DNA of 53,057 bases from an uncultured Bacteroidia bacterium (GTDB lineage Bacteria; Bacteroidota; Bacteroidia; Bacteroidales; F082): assembly GCA_902767725.1 (NCBI GenBank), contig CACXIM010000014.1, positions 1 to 53,057 on the forward strand, given 5' to 3'. A model generated the notes under the pieces. The model did not search any database and was not told the DNA's origin. It saw nothing but the letters and a program-made list of their open reading frames with translations. Within the stretch, counting starts at the first letter, position 1. Each line of letters opens with the position of its first letter. A program made the position numbers and the translations under genes. This document shows positions 40,329 through 48,119 of this stretch, piece after piece.

Positions 40329-42041
40329 TCAATAAACAACCTTCACCTTTAAGGTCTTCGTGTTGCCAACGCCATCGGTCACCACAACTTTCACGTTGTT
40401 AGTGCCTTTCTTGATCTTTTCGTCGAACTCGTAATAAAGCAGGTCGTTCTTGGCGTCGTACTTGCCCAAGACCCACACGTCATCCAGATAGATATTGTAG
40501 GTCTCGATGCCGGTCATGTCGTCTGAAATCTTGAAGCGCAGCGACTTCAGCTCATGCACGGCTTGGCCGTTCTTGAAATTGGAAGCCTTGACCGTCGGTG
40601 CCACGGAGTCAATCTTGACGGTGTATTCGCCCATGGTATAAGTCTTCACTTCCATGCAGCCATTTTTCATGGAGCCGCCCAAAGAGGAGACCTTGCCGTT
40701 TTTGTCGATGCTGGCGATATACATCCTCTTGTCGGAGGCCCACCGTTCTTCAGGTCGGATGCGCACGGTGAACTTCTTGAAAGTGGTCATGCCCTCATCA
40801 CCAAAGCGATAGATGCGAGAGCAGCAACCCGCCTCATCACGTTGACCCGTCGGTATCCACTCGTCGCGGAAGAGCGTATAATTCTCCATAGAAACGTTGA
40901 AGTCCTCAATGGTAATGTTGTTGTTGAGCGAGCCGTCGGCCTTCACGAAATACTCGCTGCGACGGCGTGCAGGACGCTCCACCTCAACGGGTGCCACGCC
41001 CACCAATTTGAACGATGCCGTCGAGCTGTTGCCCGCATAATCGGTGATTTTGAAACAGACATTCACCGTGTCGCCTTCCACCACCTTGACTGTTCCATTC
41101 TTCTTCTTAATCATGCGCAAATGGTTGTTCGGGTCGACATCGGTGCGCACATAGTTCGATTTCTTCTCCTTATAATGGCGATAGTCGAGCAGGCTGTTCA
41201 CATAACGCGGCTCGCTGTAAGAGAAGCTATCAGCCTCAACTTGGAAAGCCAACTCGTCGTCGAGGAAGAGTTCATAGAAATAAGGGCCATTCTTATTCGT
41301 CGAGGCACCCACCATATCGTAAGTGCACACGCCAAACGAAATCTCACCGTTGCCATGGACATATTCCCTTTCTTTAAGGCTATATTTCCCCTTAGGATTC
41401 TCAGTCAGAGAGAAATACTTCGGATTGATTCCACCTTCCAAGGTCGAAGAGTCGCCCAAGGGATACACAGAGACGCCAAGGATGGTCGGACGCACATTGT
41501 CCTCAATCTTATAACCGAAAAACATCGGGTTGACGGGCTTTTCACTTCCCGTATGACGTATCTCGAAATGCAAGTGGGGTCCTCCCGAGCTGCCCGAATT
41601 ACCCGAGATGCCAATCAAGTCGCCTCGTTTCACTGGGAAAACGTCTTTTTCAAGATAAATCTGCGAGGTATATTTCTTGTTCTTGTATTGGAATTGCGTC
41701 ACATATTTGGCCACATCGCTTCTGAAACGTTGCAAGTGGGCATACACCGTCGTAAAACCATCATAATGCGTGATATACAACACGTTACCATAACCGTAGG
41801 GAGACACTCCGATACGGCTAATATAGCCATCGGCCACGGCATACACCTTCTTGCCTTCCACACTCTGGGTCCTGATGTCGAGGCCGGCATGAACGTGGTT
41901 GGGACGAATTTCGGCAAAAGTGGCCGACAACATAATGGGAATATCAAGCGGGTTGCGGTATTGAGGATAGGTTTGAGCGGCTGCACCGACAGTGACTGCC
42001 ATCGCAAGCAAAACCAATAAAGAACGCAATTTCTTCATCAT
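40329..42041 (-). CDS. M23-family (LytM-type) metallopeptidase
   Basis: 570 residues from ATG 42041, which is preceded by a rare clear Shine-Dalgarno AAGGAG (42048-42053). Signal peptide (LVLLAMAVTVGAAAQ). The LytM domain follows at once, with ligands H51 and D55 (HAGLDIR), H102 (YAHLQ) and H156/H158 (GPHLHFE); it should cut peptidoglycan cross-links or similar peptides in the periplasm. About 400 residues of Ig-like strands follow, ending NNVKVVVTDGVGNTKTLKVKVVY. The open frame upstream to 42149 crosses the promoter. Confidence 0.9.
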   Translation of the reverse strand: MMKKLRSLLVLLAMAVTVGAAAQTYPQYRNPLDIPIMLSATFAEIRPNHVHAGLDIRTQSVEGKKVYAVADGYISRIGVSPYGYGNVLYITHYDGFTTVYAHLQRFRSDVAKYVTQFQYKNKKYTSQIYLEKDVFPVKRGDLIGISGNSGSSGGPHLHFEIRHTGSEKPVNPMFFGYKIEDNVRPTILGVSVYPLGDSSTLEGGINPKYFSLTENPKGKYSLKEREYVHGNGEISFGVCTYDMVGASTNKNGPYFYELFLDDELAFQVEADSFSYSEPRYVNSLLDYRHYKEKKSNYVRTDVDPNNHLRMIKKKNGTVKVVEGDTVNVCFKITDYAGNSSTASFKLVGVAPVEVERPARRRSEYFVKADGSLNNNITIEDFNVSMENYTLFRDEWIPTGQRDEAGCCSRIYRFGDEGMTTFKKFTVRIRPEERWASDKRMYIASIDKNGKVSSLGGSMKNGCMEVKTYTMGEYTVKIDSVAPTVKASNFKNGQAVHELKSLRFKISDDMTGIETYNIYLDDVWVLGKYDAKNDLLYYEFDEKIKKGTNNVKVVVTDGVGNTKTLKVKVVY

Positions 42042-42067
42042 TGTAAACTCCTTATTAAATAATTGGG

Positions 42068-42075
42068 CAAAGATA
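42068..42075 (-). promoter_or_regulatory. Promoter -7 box for the M23 gene
   Basis: TATCTTTG followed by CCC on the minus strand, 26 nt before ATG 42041. Confidence 0.6.
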
Positions 42076-42086
42076 CACTTTTTTTC

Positions 42087-42094
42087 TATTTTTG
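42087..42094 (+). promoter_or_regulatory. Promoter -7 box for the LTA-synthase-like gene
   Basis: TATTTTTG followed by CATC, 22 nt before ATG 42117; 11 bp from the divergent M23 box. Confidence 0.6.
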
Positions 42095-42116
42095 CATCGG
42101 TTTTTGAAACAAAACG

Positions 42117-44111
42117 ATGCGTCGTCAAACGAGAAAAGAGAAAATCCAAGCTTGGCTTTCGTCGCCTTACATGCTGTTAGCCTATCGGTTGATTGCCACC
42201 TTGTTGGTACTCAGCATCAGCCGTTGGATGCTCTATCTGTTCAACCTCCAGTTTTTCCACCAGCTTGACACCGGCCAAGCCTTGGCACTCTATCTGCAAG
42301 GGATGCGGTTCGACCTTCCCATCGCCTTCGGCATCAACATATTGACCATCCTTTTCTATTGTCTTCCCTCACGCATCATTTATAAAGATGAGCTACAGAC
42401 CTTCGTCGACATCATCTACATCGTGGCCAACGCCATCGCCGTCCTGCTAAATTTTCTGGATATTGTTTGTTTCCATTTCTTCGGCAAACACCTCACCACC
42501 CATTTCCTGAAACTGCTCTTTAATTCCGATGAGGTATCGTTTGGCGTCGTCAGGCAGGTCTTTTTCGACTATTGGTACCTATTAGTCATCTTCGTGCTCT
42601 TCGTGCTGATTATCATCGTAGTAGCGCAACACACCAAGCTCAATAAGCCAGAAAAAGAAGAAAAGCCGCACTGGGTCCTTCGACAGTCCATCAGTCTGAT
42701 GGTGATGCTTCTGCTCACGGCCCTTGCTGGTCGTGGTGGGCTCCAAGCCAAGCCCATTTCGGTAGAGACCGCCATGCAATACACCGACCCGCAGAACGCG
42801 CCCATCCTGCTAAACACACCGTTCTGCCTCCTCACCACTCATGAGACCCCGCTGAAAGAACGAGCCGGTGAATATGTTAGCGACTTCTCCCCCATTCATT
42901 ACGAATTGACAGCCAATCGCTTCATTGAAAGCGATAGCTTGGCCGTGGACAGTTTACCTTCCAATGTGGTCGTCATCATCTTAAAAAACATTGGACAAGA
43001 AATGGTAGGGTATTACAGCCACGACCGCCGTTCCCAGCTCACACCTTTCCTCGACTCACTCTTGAGCCAAAGCCTCACCTTCAATGGCATGTCGAACAGC
43101 CGCAGGAGCCTGGAGGTGCTGCCTGCCATCCTGGCCAGTATCCCCTCGATGATGGAGAACGACTTTGTGAGGTCGCCCTATGCCAACAACGAGTTTGATG
43201 CCTACAGCAAACACTTACAAAAACAAGGTTACAACACCATCTTTATGCATGGCGGCAAGAACGGTGTGATGGGCTTCGACGAGTTCTCGCGCCGCGCAGG
43301 ATTCAGCAAGTATTTCGGACGCACAGAATATGGCGACGACAACGATTACGACGGACAATGGGGCATCTACGACGGGCCTTTCCTGCAATATGCCGCCAAG
43401 ACCCTCAACCGCGTGCACGAGCCTTTCGCCACGGCCATCTACACCCTCTCGTCGCGCTATCCCTACAAAGTGCCCAAAGACTTCGAGTTTCCCGAAGGCA
43501 GCTATTTCTGGACAGGATTCGAAAAGACCGTCTATTATGTCGACTGCGCCTTGAGGGACTTTTTCAAAACCGCCAAGCAGATGCCGTGGTACGATCACAC
43601 CCTGTTCGTCATCACAGCGGACTATTCCAACAATGAGCACTTCCAGCCCGAATACAGCAACGTCTGGGGCATGTATTCCATCCCTATCGCCTTCTATTAT
43701 CCAAACAAAATCAAGGCTTTACAAAGCAACGAGATCGCCCAGCAAATCGATCTTGGGCCGTCCATCCTCTCCGCACTTGAAGTCAACGACACACTGTTCT
43801 CTTTCGGCCGTAACCTGTTCGACACCCTTAGCGAGCCCTCTTTCGTCAGCTATTACAACCTGACCTACCAATATTGCGACGGCACCTATCTGGTACAGTC
43901 GGACGGCGAGAATTCTTTCGGCATCTTCAAGCCCATCAGCGACTCGCTTTTGAACGATAACCTCATCGACAGGCTGCAGTGTCCTGACGTTTACGACAAG
44001 CTCTATCGTTTCCTGCAAGAGTATAACAACAGAATGATTAACAACGAGTTATATTATATCCCAACCGATACCATTATTTATAACGACAGCCTCCATGAAA
44101 CACAAGAGTGA
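42117..44111 (+). CDS. LTA synthase/sulfatase-family membrane protein lacking key catalytic residues
   Basis: 664 residues: five N-terminal membrane helices (about 15-230), then an extracytoplasmic sulfatase-fold domain. The family scaffold is clear (LTPFLDSLLSQSLTFNGMSN, EVLPAILASIPSMMENDFVRSPYANN, FMHGGKNGVMGFDEFSRRAGF, FFKTAKQMPWYDHTLFVITAD). At catalytic positions it departs from active LtaS-type enzymes: VVIILKNIGQE has K290-N291 where active members have E-S, the SSHHPY stretch is SSRYPY (R447-Y448) and the metal-binding ADH is ADY (D502-Y503). S331 is at the nucleophile position. It probably cannot hold the metal and may be a structural or regulatory relative. It overlaps the next gene by 17 bp. 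Confidence 0.82.
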   Translation: MRRQTRKEKIQAWLSSPYMLLAYRLIATLLVLSISRWMLYLFNLQFFHQLDTGQALALYLQGMRFDLPIAFGINILTILFYCLPSRIIYKDELQTFVDIIYIVANAIAVLLNFLDIVCFHFFGKHLTTHFLKLLFNSDEVSFGVVRQVFFDYWYLLVIFVLFVLIIIVVAQHTKLNKPEKEEKPHWVLRQSISLMVMLLLTALAGRGGLQAKPISVETAMQYTDPQNAPILLNTPFCLLTTHETPLKERAGEYVSDFSPIHYELTANRFIESDSLAVDSLPSNVVVIILKNIGQEMVGYYSHDRRSQLTPFLDSLLSQSLTFNGMSNSRRSLEVLPAILASIPSMMENDFVRSPYANNEFDAYSKHLQKQGYNTIFMHGGKNGVMGFDEFSRRAGFSKYFGRTEYGDDNDYDGQWGIYDGPFLQYAAKTLNRVHEPFATAIYTLSSRYPYKVPKDFEFPEGSYFWTGFEKTVYYVDCALRDFFKTAKQMPWYDHTLFVITADYSNNEHFQPEYSNVWGMYSIPIAFYYPNKIKALQSNEIAQQIDLGPSILSALEVNDTLFSFGRNLFDTLSEPSFVSYYNLTYQYCDGTYLVQSDGENSFGIFKPISDSLLNDNLIDRLQCPDVYDKLYRFLQEYNNRMINNELYYIPTDTIIYNDSLHETQE

Positions 44112-44436
44112 CAAAAACGGAACCGTATATTCCACCAACCCTGACTTTGCCTTCGACTATGGCGAGGAAGAAGTCATCACCCTAGAGCCAGCCAAACAGA
44201 ACCTACGCGTAATGCTCGACAAGAAACAGCGCGGCGGAAAGAAAGTGACCCTCATCACAGGCTTCCAAGGCTCCGACTACGACCTTGCCGTCTTGGGCAA
44301 GGAACTGAAGTCGGCCTGCGGTGTGGGCGGTAGCGTGAAAGATGGCGAAATCCTGCTTCAAGGCGACTTCAGAGAGAAAGTGCTGGCGCTATTGGTACAG
44401 AAAGGTTATACAAAGACTAAAATCAGCGGAATATGA
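44095..44436 (+). CDS. SUI1/eIF1-like translation factor (YciH family)
   Basis: 113 residues. The C-terminal ~75 residues form the SUI1 fold: LRVMLDKKQRGGKKVTLITGF, DLAVLGKELKSACGVGGSVKDGEILLQGD, REKVLALLVQKGYTKTK. YciH-type proteins bind the small ribosomal subunit and are thought to tune initiation fidelity. It starts 17 bp inside the previous gene and overlaps the mscS-like start by 4 bp, so translation is coupled on both sides. Confidence 0.92.
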   Translation: MKHKSDKNGTVYSTNPDFAFDYGEEEVITLEPAKQNLRVMLDKKQRGGKKVTLITGFQGSDYDLAVLGKELKSACGVGGSVKDGEILLQGDFREKVLALLVQKGYTKTKISGI

Positions 44437-45653
44437 TTGAAAAATACATAGAGATCCTTAGCGGCATCGGAAAGTATCTTCATTTTGGTCAGAACACCTC
44501 ACTAGGCATCGCCGAAGGCATTGCCTTCGTCTCACTGCTTGTCGTGGGTATCCTGTTATATTTCCTTGCACGTTTCATCATTAGCAAGACCGTCAACGTC
44601 CTCATCAAGAAGACACCTTCGAAGTACGACGACCTGCTTGTGAAAAACAAGGTATTCATTCGCATCTGCCTGCTCATCCCAGCCATACTTGTCAAATACT
44701 ACCTCAATGACGCCATACCTAACTTCCCAGGAGCCGTTGCCATCATCACCAAGATTACGAAAATCTATGAAATCATGGTCTATGCCTCCATCTTGATGGC
44801 TTTGGTGAACGCAGCACATGAGCTCTACAACTCATTTGAAACCTCGAAATTGAAACCCATCGAAGGCTTGATACAAGTCATCAAAGGCATCATTATCGCC
44901 GTCAGCGTGTTGCTCATCACCACCTTCCTGTTAGGCAAAAGCCTCAGCAGCATCATCATCGGATTGGGCACCATCTCGGCCGTGCTCCTACTCATCTTCC
45001 AAGACTCCATCAAAGGCTTTGTGGGCAGCATACAACTGTCGATCAACGACATGCTCCGCATTGGTGACTGGATCGTGATGGGGCAGGCCGACGGCACTGT
45101 GTTGGAGATCAACCTCACTTCAGTGAAAGTGCAGAACTGGGACAACACCATCACCACCATCCCCACCTACACACTGGTCTCGGCCCCGTTCACCAACTGG
45201 CGCGGTATGTCAGAGTCGGGCGGACGACGCATCGCCCGCAGCATCAACATCGACGTGAACACTATACGTTATTGCACGCCGGAGATGCTGGAGAAATACA
45301 AGCATTATTCTTTGGTAAAGGACTACATCGCCGAGAAAGAAGAAGACATCCTCGAATACAACAAGTCGAACAACATCGACACGAGCGAGATCATGAACGG
45401 CCGCCAACAGACCAACCTCGGCATCTTCCGCGCCTACATCAAGGCCTACCTCAATAACAACCCGAAGCTGAACCACAACCTCACCATGATGGTGCGACAG
45501 CTGCAGCCCACGGAGTTTGGTGTGCCTTTGCAAATCTACGCCTTCAGCAGCGACAAGCAATGGACCAACTACGAGGAAATCCAAAGCGACATTTTCGACC
45601 ATATCATTTCCGCTGCGCCGATGTTTGATTTGAAGATATACCAGAAACATTAA
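44433..45653 (+). CDS. MscS-family mechanosensitive ion channel
   Basis: 406 residues with about four membrane helices. The pore-lining TM3 and the beta domain are recognisable: SLSSIIIGLGTISAVLLLIFQDSIKGFVGSIQLSINDMLRIGDWIV, then ADGTVLEINLTSVKVQNWDNTITTIPTYTLVSAPFTNW. It releases osmolytes on hypo-osmotic shock. The C-terminal ~170 residues are a longer-than-minimal cytoplasmic part, similar to YbdG-like channels. ATGA overlap with the YciH gene. Confidence 0.92.
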   Translation: MIEKYIEILSGIGKYLHFGQNTSLGIAEGIAFVSLLVVGILLYFLARFIISKTVNVLIKKTPSKYDDLLVKNKVFIRICLLIPAILVKYYLNDAIPNFPGAVAIITKITKIYEIMVYASILMALVNAAHELYNSFETSKLKPIEGLIQVIKGIIIAVSVLLITTFLLGKSLSSIIIGLGTISAVLLLIFQDSIKGFVGSIQLSINDMLRIGDWIVMGQADGTVLEINLTSVKVQNWDNTITTIPTYTLVSAPFTNWRGMSESGGRRIARSINIDVNTIRYCTPEMLEKYKHYSLVKDYIAEKEEDILEYNKSNNIDTSEIMNGRQQTNLGIFRAYIKAYLNNNPKLNHNLTMMVRQLQPTEFGVPLQIYAFSSDKQWTNYEEIQSDIFDHIISAAPMFDLKIYQKH

Positions 45654-45665
45654 GACGCGCTTAGC

Positions 45666-45733
45666 GTCATTGCGAGAAGGCACGACGATGCTATTATGAT
45701 TGTAGACTAGATTGCTTCGTTCCTCGCAATGAC
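45666..45733. repeat. Inverted repeat GTCATTGCGAG..CTCGCAATGAC
   Basis: Perfect 11-bp ends (45666-45676 and 45723-45733) with a further internal pair related to AGATTGCTTCG. A well-known environmental repeat type. It covers a false upstream Met of the hydrolase gene. Confidence 0.7.
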
Positions 45734-45758
45734 TAGGAATGGCATAATAAATGAAAGT

Positions 45759-46688
45759 ATGAACCCAGGAATCGTTTTTACAGAGAAGTATTTGAGGCTG
45801 ATGTTCAAACAGTTGCGCGACGCCACACCTGAGGAGGTGATGGATGAGTTGGAGCATTGCCGTCGCGAAAACCGACGTCCCGTGCGCATACCACGTTATT
45901 TCAGGGGATTCTTCGTCGAAGACGAGAAATACTGCGCCTCAACAGGCTTTGAGATGCAAGTCTTCAGGCATGACGAAGTAAGGAAATCCTTAATCCAACC
46001 AAAGAAACTCATCCTATACCTCCACGGCGGTGCCTTCATCTATCCACCCGTGTTCTTCCATTGGCGTTTCCTGCACGACATTGCCCTGCGCACCCATTGC
46101 GATGCCTTGTTGCCCGTCTATCCCAAGTCGCCGGAATACGACTGCGAATACTCCGTCAAGACGCTGTTGGAATACTACAAAAGCATTTCGGATTCAGGGC
46201 AATACGATGAAATCCACCTTGTAGGCGACTCCGCAGGAGCTTGTCTCTGCCTTGTGGTTGCACAGGAAGCTTTCAAAAACGGCTGGCAAAAGCCAACGTC
46301 CTCCACCCTGCTCTCGCCTTGCGTTGACCTAAGCCACGCCAAGGAAAAAGAGATGCTGGCTTTGCAAGATCGAGACAGCATGCTGCAATACGACCGTATT
46401 GTCATCCTCAATGCCATCTGGCAAGGCCAATTGTCGGCACAACATCCTTGGGTCAGCCCCGTTTTTGGTGACTTCAGCGGCATCGACAATTTGAGTGTTT
46501 ATTACGGTTCCGACGAAATCCTCCAGCCCGACGACCTTTTTCTCAAAGAAACGTATGAAAAGGCGGGCAAAACCGGACATTTCCACGAGTACGAAGGCAT
46601 GTTCCACACCTTTGCCATGTTCCCGATACCGGATGGATTCAAAGCCACAAAAAAAATAGCCGCCTTCATCAAGGATGGGCGGCTATAG
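45759..46688 (+). CDS. Alpha/beta hydrolase of the HSL (hormone-sensitive lipase-like) family
   Basis: 309 residues from ATG 45759; the earlier Met at 45729 lies in the repeat. Oxyanion motif HGGAF (LILYLHGGAFIY), nucleophile elbow GDSAG (HLVGDSAGACL), acid SDEILQPDD and His in GMFHTF complete the triad. Typical esterase/deacetylase on small esters; substrate unknown. The last codons (KKIAAFIKDGRL) overlap the terminator of the convergent minus-strand operon. Confidence 0.88.
   Translation: MNPGIVFTEKYLRLMFKQLRDATPEEVMDELEHCRRENRRPVRIPRYFRGFFVEDEKYCASTGFEMQVFRHDEVRKSLIQPKKLILYLHGGAFIYPPVFFHWRFLHDIALRTHCDALLPVYPKSPEYDCEYSVKTLLEYYKSISDSGQYDEIHLVGDSAGACLCLVVAQEAFKNGWQKPTSSTLLSPCVDLSHAKEKEMLALQDRDSMLQYDRIVILNAIWQGQLSAQHPWVSPVFGDFSGIDNLSVYYGSDEILQPDDLFLKETYEKAGKTGHFHEYEGMFHTFAMFPIPDGFKATKKIAAFIKDGRL
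46656..46686 (-). terminator. Rho-independent terminator for the minus-strand operon, inside the hydrolase coding end
   Basis: ATAGCCGCC (46656-46664) pairs with GGCGGCTAT (46678-46686); on the minus strand it is followed by a run of eight T. It lies 24 nt after the stop of the 46710 gene and within the last codons and stop of the plus-strand hydrolase. Confidence 0.85.
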
Positions 46689-46709
46689 TAGTTTGGGCAA
46701 TTCTTCGTC

Positions 46710-47357
46710 TTACGGGCAAGTAGTCACCGTGTTGGCACACACCCATTCCTCGTCGACCCAGCCGTGAAGGTCAACGAAAGGATGGCGGTAACCTTCTTGC
46801 CATTCTTCCTCAACCTCGCCCCAGCACCAGTCCTTCGGGTTGGATTTCACCTGCAAACGGCGCGTCTTGGTGTCGGCAGCGACAACATCCAAACTGATTT
46901 CCTTGTAGTCGGTCGTGCAGACCACCTCTTGGCTGTCGGGAGCCTTGTAGAAGTTGATGGTTTCACCGCCATAATTACGGGTAGCGAACGAGAAATGAGG
47001 ATTATGGATAACGGGATAAGGCTTGCCTTCGAAGGGGTCTTTATACTCAACCTCAACCAGATTGCCTGCCTCATCCATCTCAAAACTATCTTCTTCCTCT
47101 GGGCACCAATGATAAGGGATGAGCCAATCGCCATCAGGCATCTGCCATGCATCGACAATCATATCATAGCCGCCATAATCAAGGATGAATCCAAACAAAT
47201 CATCCTCATTGAAGTCGGCTGGCATGGCGTCGAGATAGCGAACCGTAGTCTCATCGTTCGCAGGTTTGTCTTTAATTTCTGTCGTGTTTTGCGTGGAAGC
47301 TGTGTTGCATCCAAACAGCAGGGCGACAAGTGCCCCTAAGAGTAATGCTTTTTTCAT
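46710..47357 (-). CDS. Lipoprotein of unknown function, acidic, Trp-rich
   Basis: 215 residues from ATG 47357 with lipobox LLFGCNTA. A linker (TQNTTEIKDKPANDET) is followed by an acidic domain with GFILDYGGYDMIVDAW, HWCPEEEDSFEMDEAG, DWCWGEVEEEWQEGYRHPFVDLHGWVDEEWVC. No recognised family. Last gene of a probable three-gene minus-strand operon. Confidence 0.6.
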   Translation of the reverse strand: MKKALLLGALVALLFGCNTASTQNTTEIKDKPANDETTVRYLDAMPADFNEDDLFGFILDYGGYDMIVDAWQMPDGDWLIPYHWCPEEEDSFEMDEAGNLVEVEYKDPFEGKPYPVIHNPHFSFATRNYGGETINFYKAPDSQEVVCTTDYKEISLDVVAADTKTRRLQVKSNPKDWCWGEVEEEWQEGYRHPFVDLHGWVDEEWVCANTVTTCP

Positions 47358-47385
47358 GATGAAATTCGATAAATGAATTGCCAAA

Positions 47386-48093
47386 TTACTTCTTGACCTT
47401 CACCTTCTTTTGGTTTTTAATGATTTTATTCTGTCCGGAGTTGTTTGGCTCGTTCTTCTGCAATTCAGCCTTCTTCTTATTCACAGCCGCCACGTATCTT
47501 CCGTTGGGATAGGCTTTTAGATAGGCATCACAAGCAGCCACGGTTGTGCACTTCTTATAAAACTCATCTTCGTTCTTCTCTGACTGTTCAGCATCTTTCA
47601 CTTTCTTTTCCAACTCACTTTTCTTTGCCTTCACTTCATTCACATATCTACCATTGGGATAGGCATTCAGGTAGGCATTGCAAGCCGAAATGGTGGTGCA
47701 CTTCCTATAGCTCTCATCTTCTTTGCGTTCCGCCTCTGCTCTGGCTTCTGCCCTTTCTTCGGCTTGCTCTTTGGCTTGGGCTTTCTGAGCCTTGGCAGTA
47801 CTGTCGGCCACATATCTGTCGACCACATTTTTGGCATCCTTGTAGTATTTGCCGTTAGTTCCATAGGAACTCATATAAGCCCTATAGTCGGCAACTGAAG
47901 AACAGGCTTTATAGGCTTGGGTATCAGAATCGTTGTCTTCAGATTTAAAGTTAAAGTGACCACAACTCGACAGGCCTCCAACCATAACGGCTACGCCTAA
48001 ACCCAAACCTAACAAAAGGTTGACTTTATTCTTGCGATTCGTTGAACTTTTTGGTGCAGCTGCACCTTGAGGATAATTAGTTTTGTTTTTCAT
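47386..48093 (-). CDS. Membrane-anchored/lipoprotein-like protein with three CxAYLxAYPNGRY repeats
   Basis: 235 residues. A long basic N-region (about 25 residues) precedes a hydrophobic segment (LLLGLGLGVAVMVGG) and SSCGHFN, which could be a lipobox or a simple anchor. Then a degenerate repeat (ACSSVADYRAYMSSYGTNGKYY), an Ala/Glu/Lys coiled-coil stretch (about 95-125), and two strong repeats (KCTTISACNAYLNAYPNGRYVNEV and KCTTVAACDAYLKAYPNGRY). The Lys-rich tail resembles a nucleic acid- or wall-binding end. Function unknown. Confidence 0.6.
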   Translation of the reverse strand: MKNKTNYPQGAAAPKSSTNRKNKVNLLLGLGLGVAVMVGGLSSCGHFNFKSEDNDSDTQAYKACSSVADYRAYMSSYGTNGKYYKDAKNVVDRYVADSTAKAQKAQAKEQAEERAEARAEAERKEDESYRKCTTISACNAYLNAYPNGRYVNEVKAKKSELEKKVKDAEQSEKNEDEFYKKCTTVAACDAYLKAYPNGRYVAAVNKKKAELQKNEPNNSGQNKIIKNQKKVKVKK

Positions 48094-48119
48094 AACACTA
48101 AATATTTTTGAAATGATAA

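Noticed and set aside
40554-42020. 488-residue plus-strand open frame opposite the M23 peptidase
   Set aside because: A His/Ala/Val-rich shadow of a real gene with intact catalytic motifs on the minus strand; no start region or known domain.
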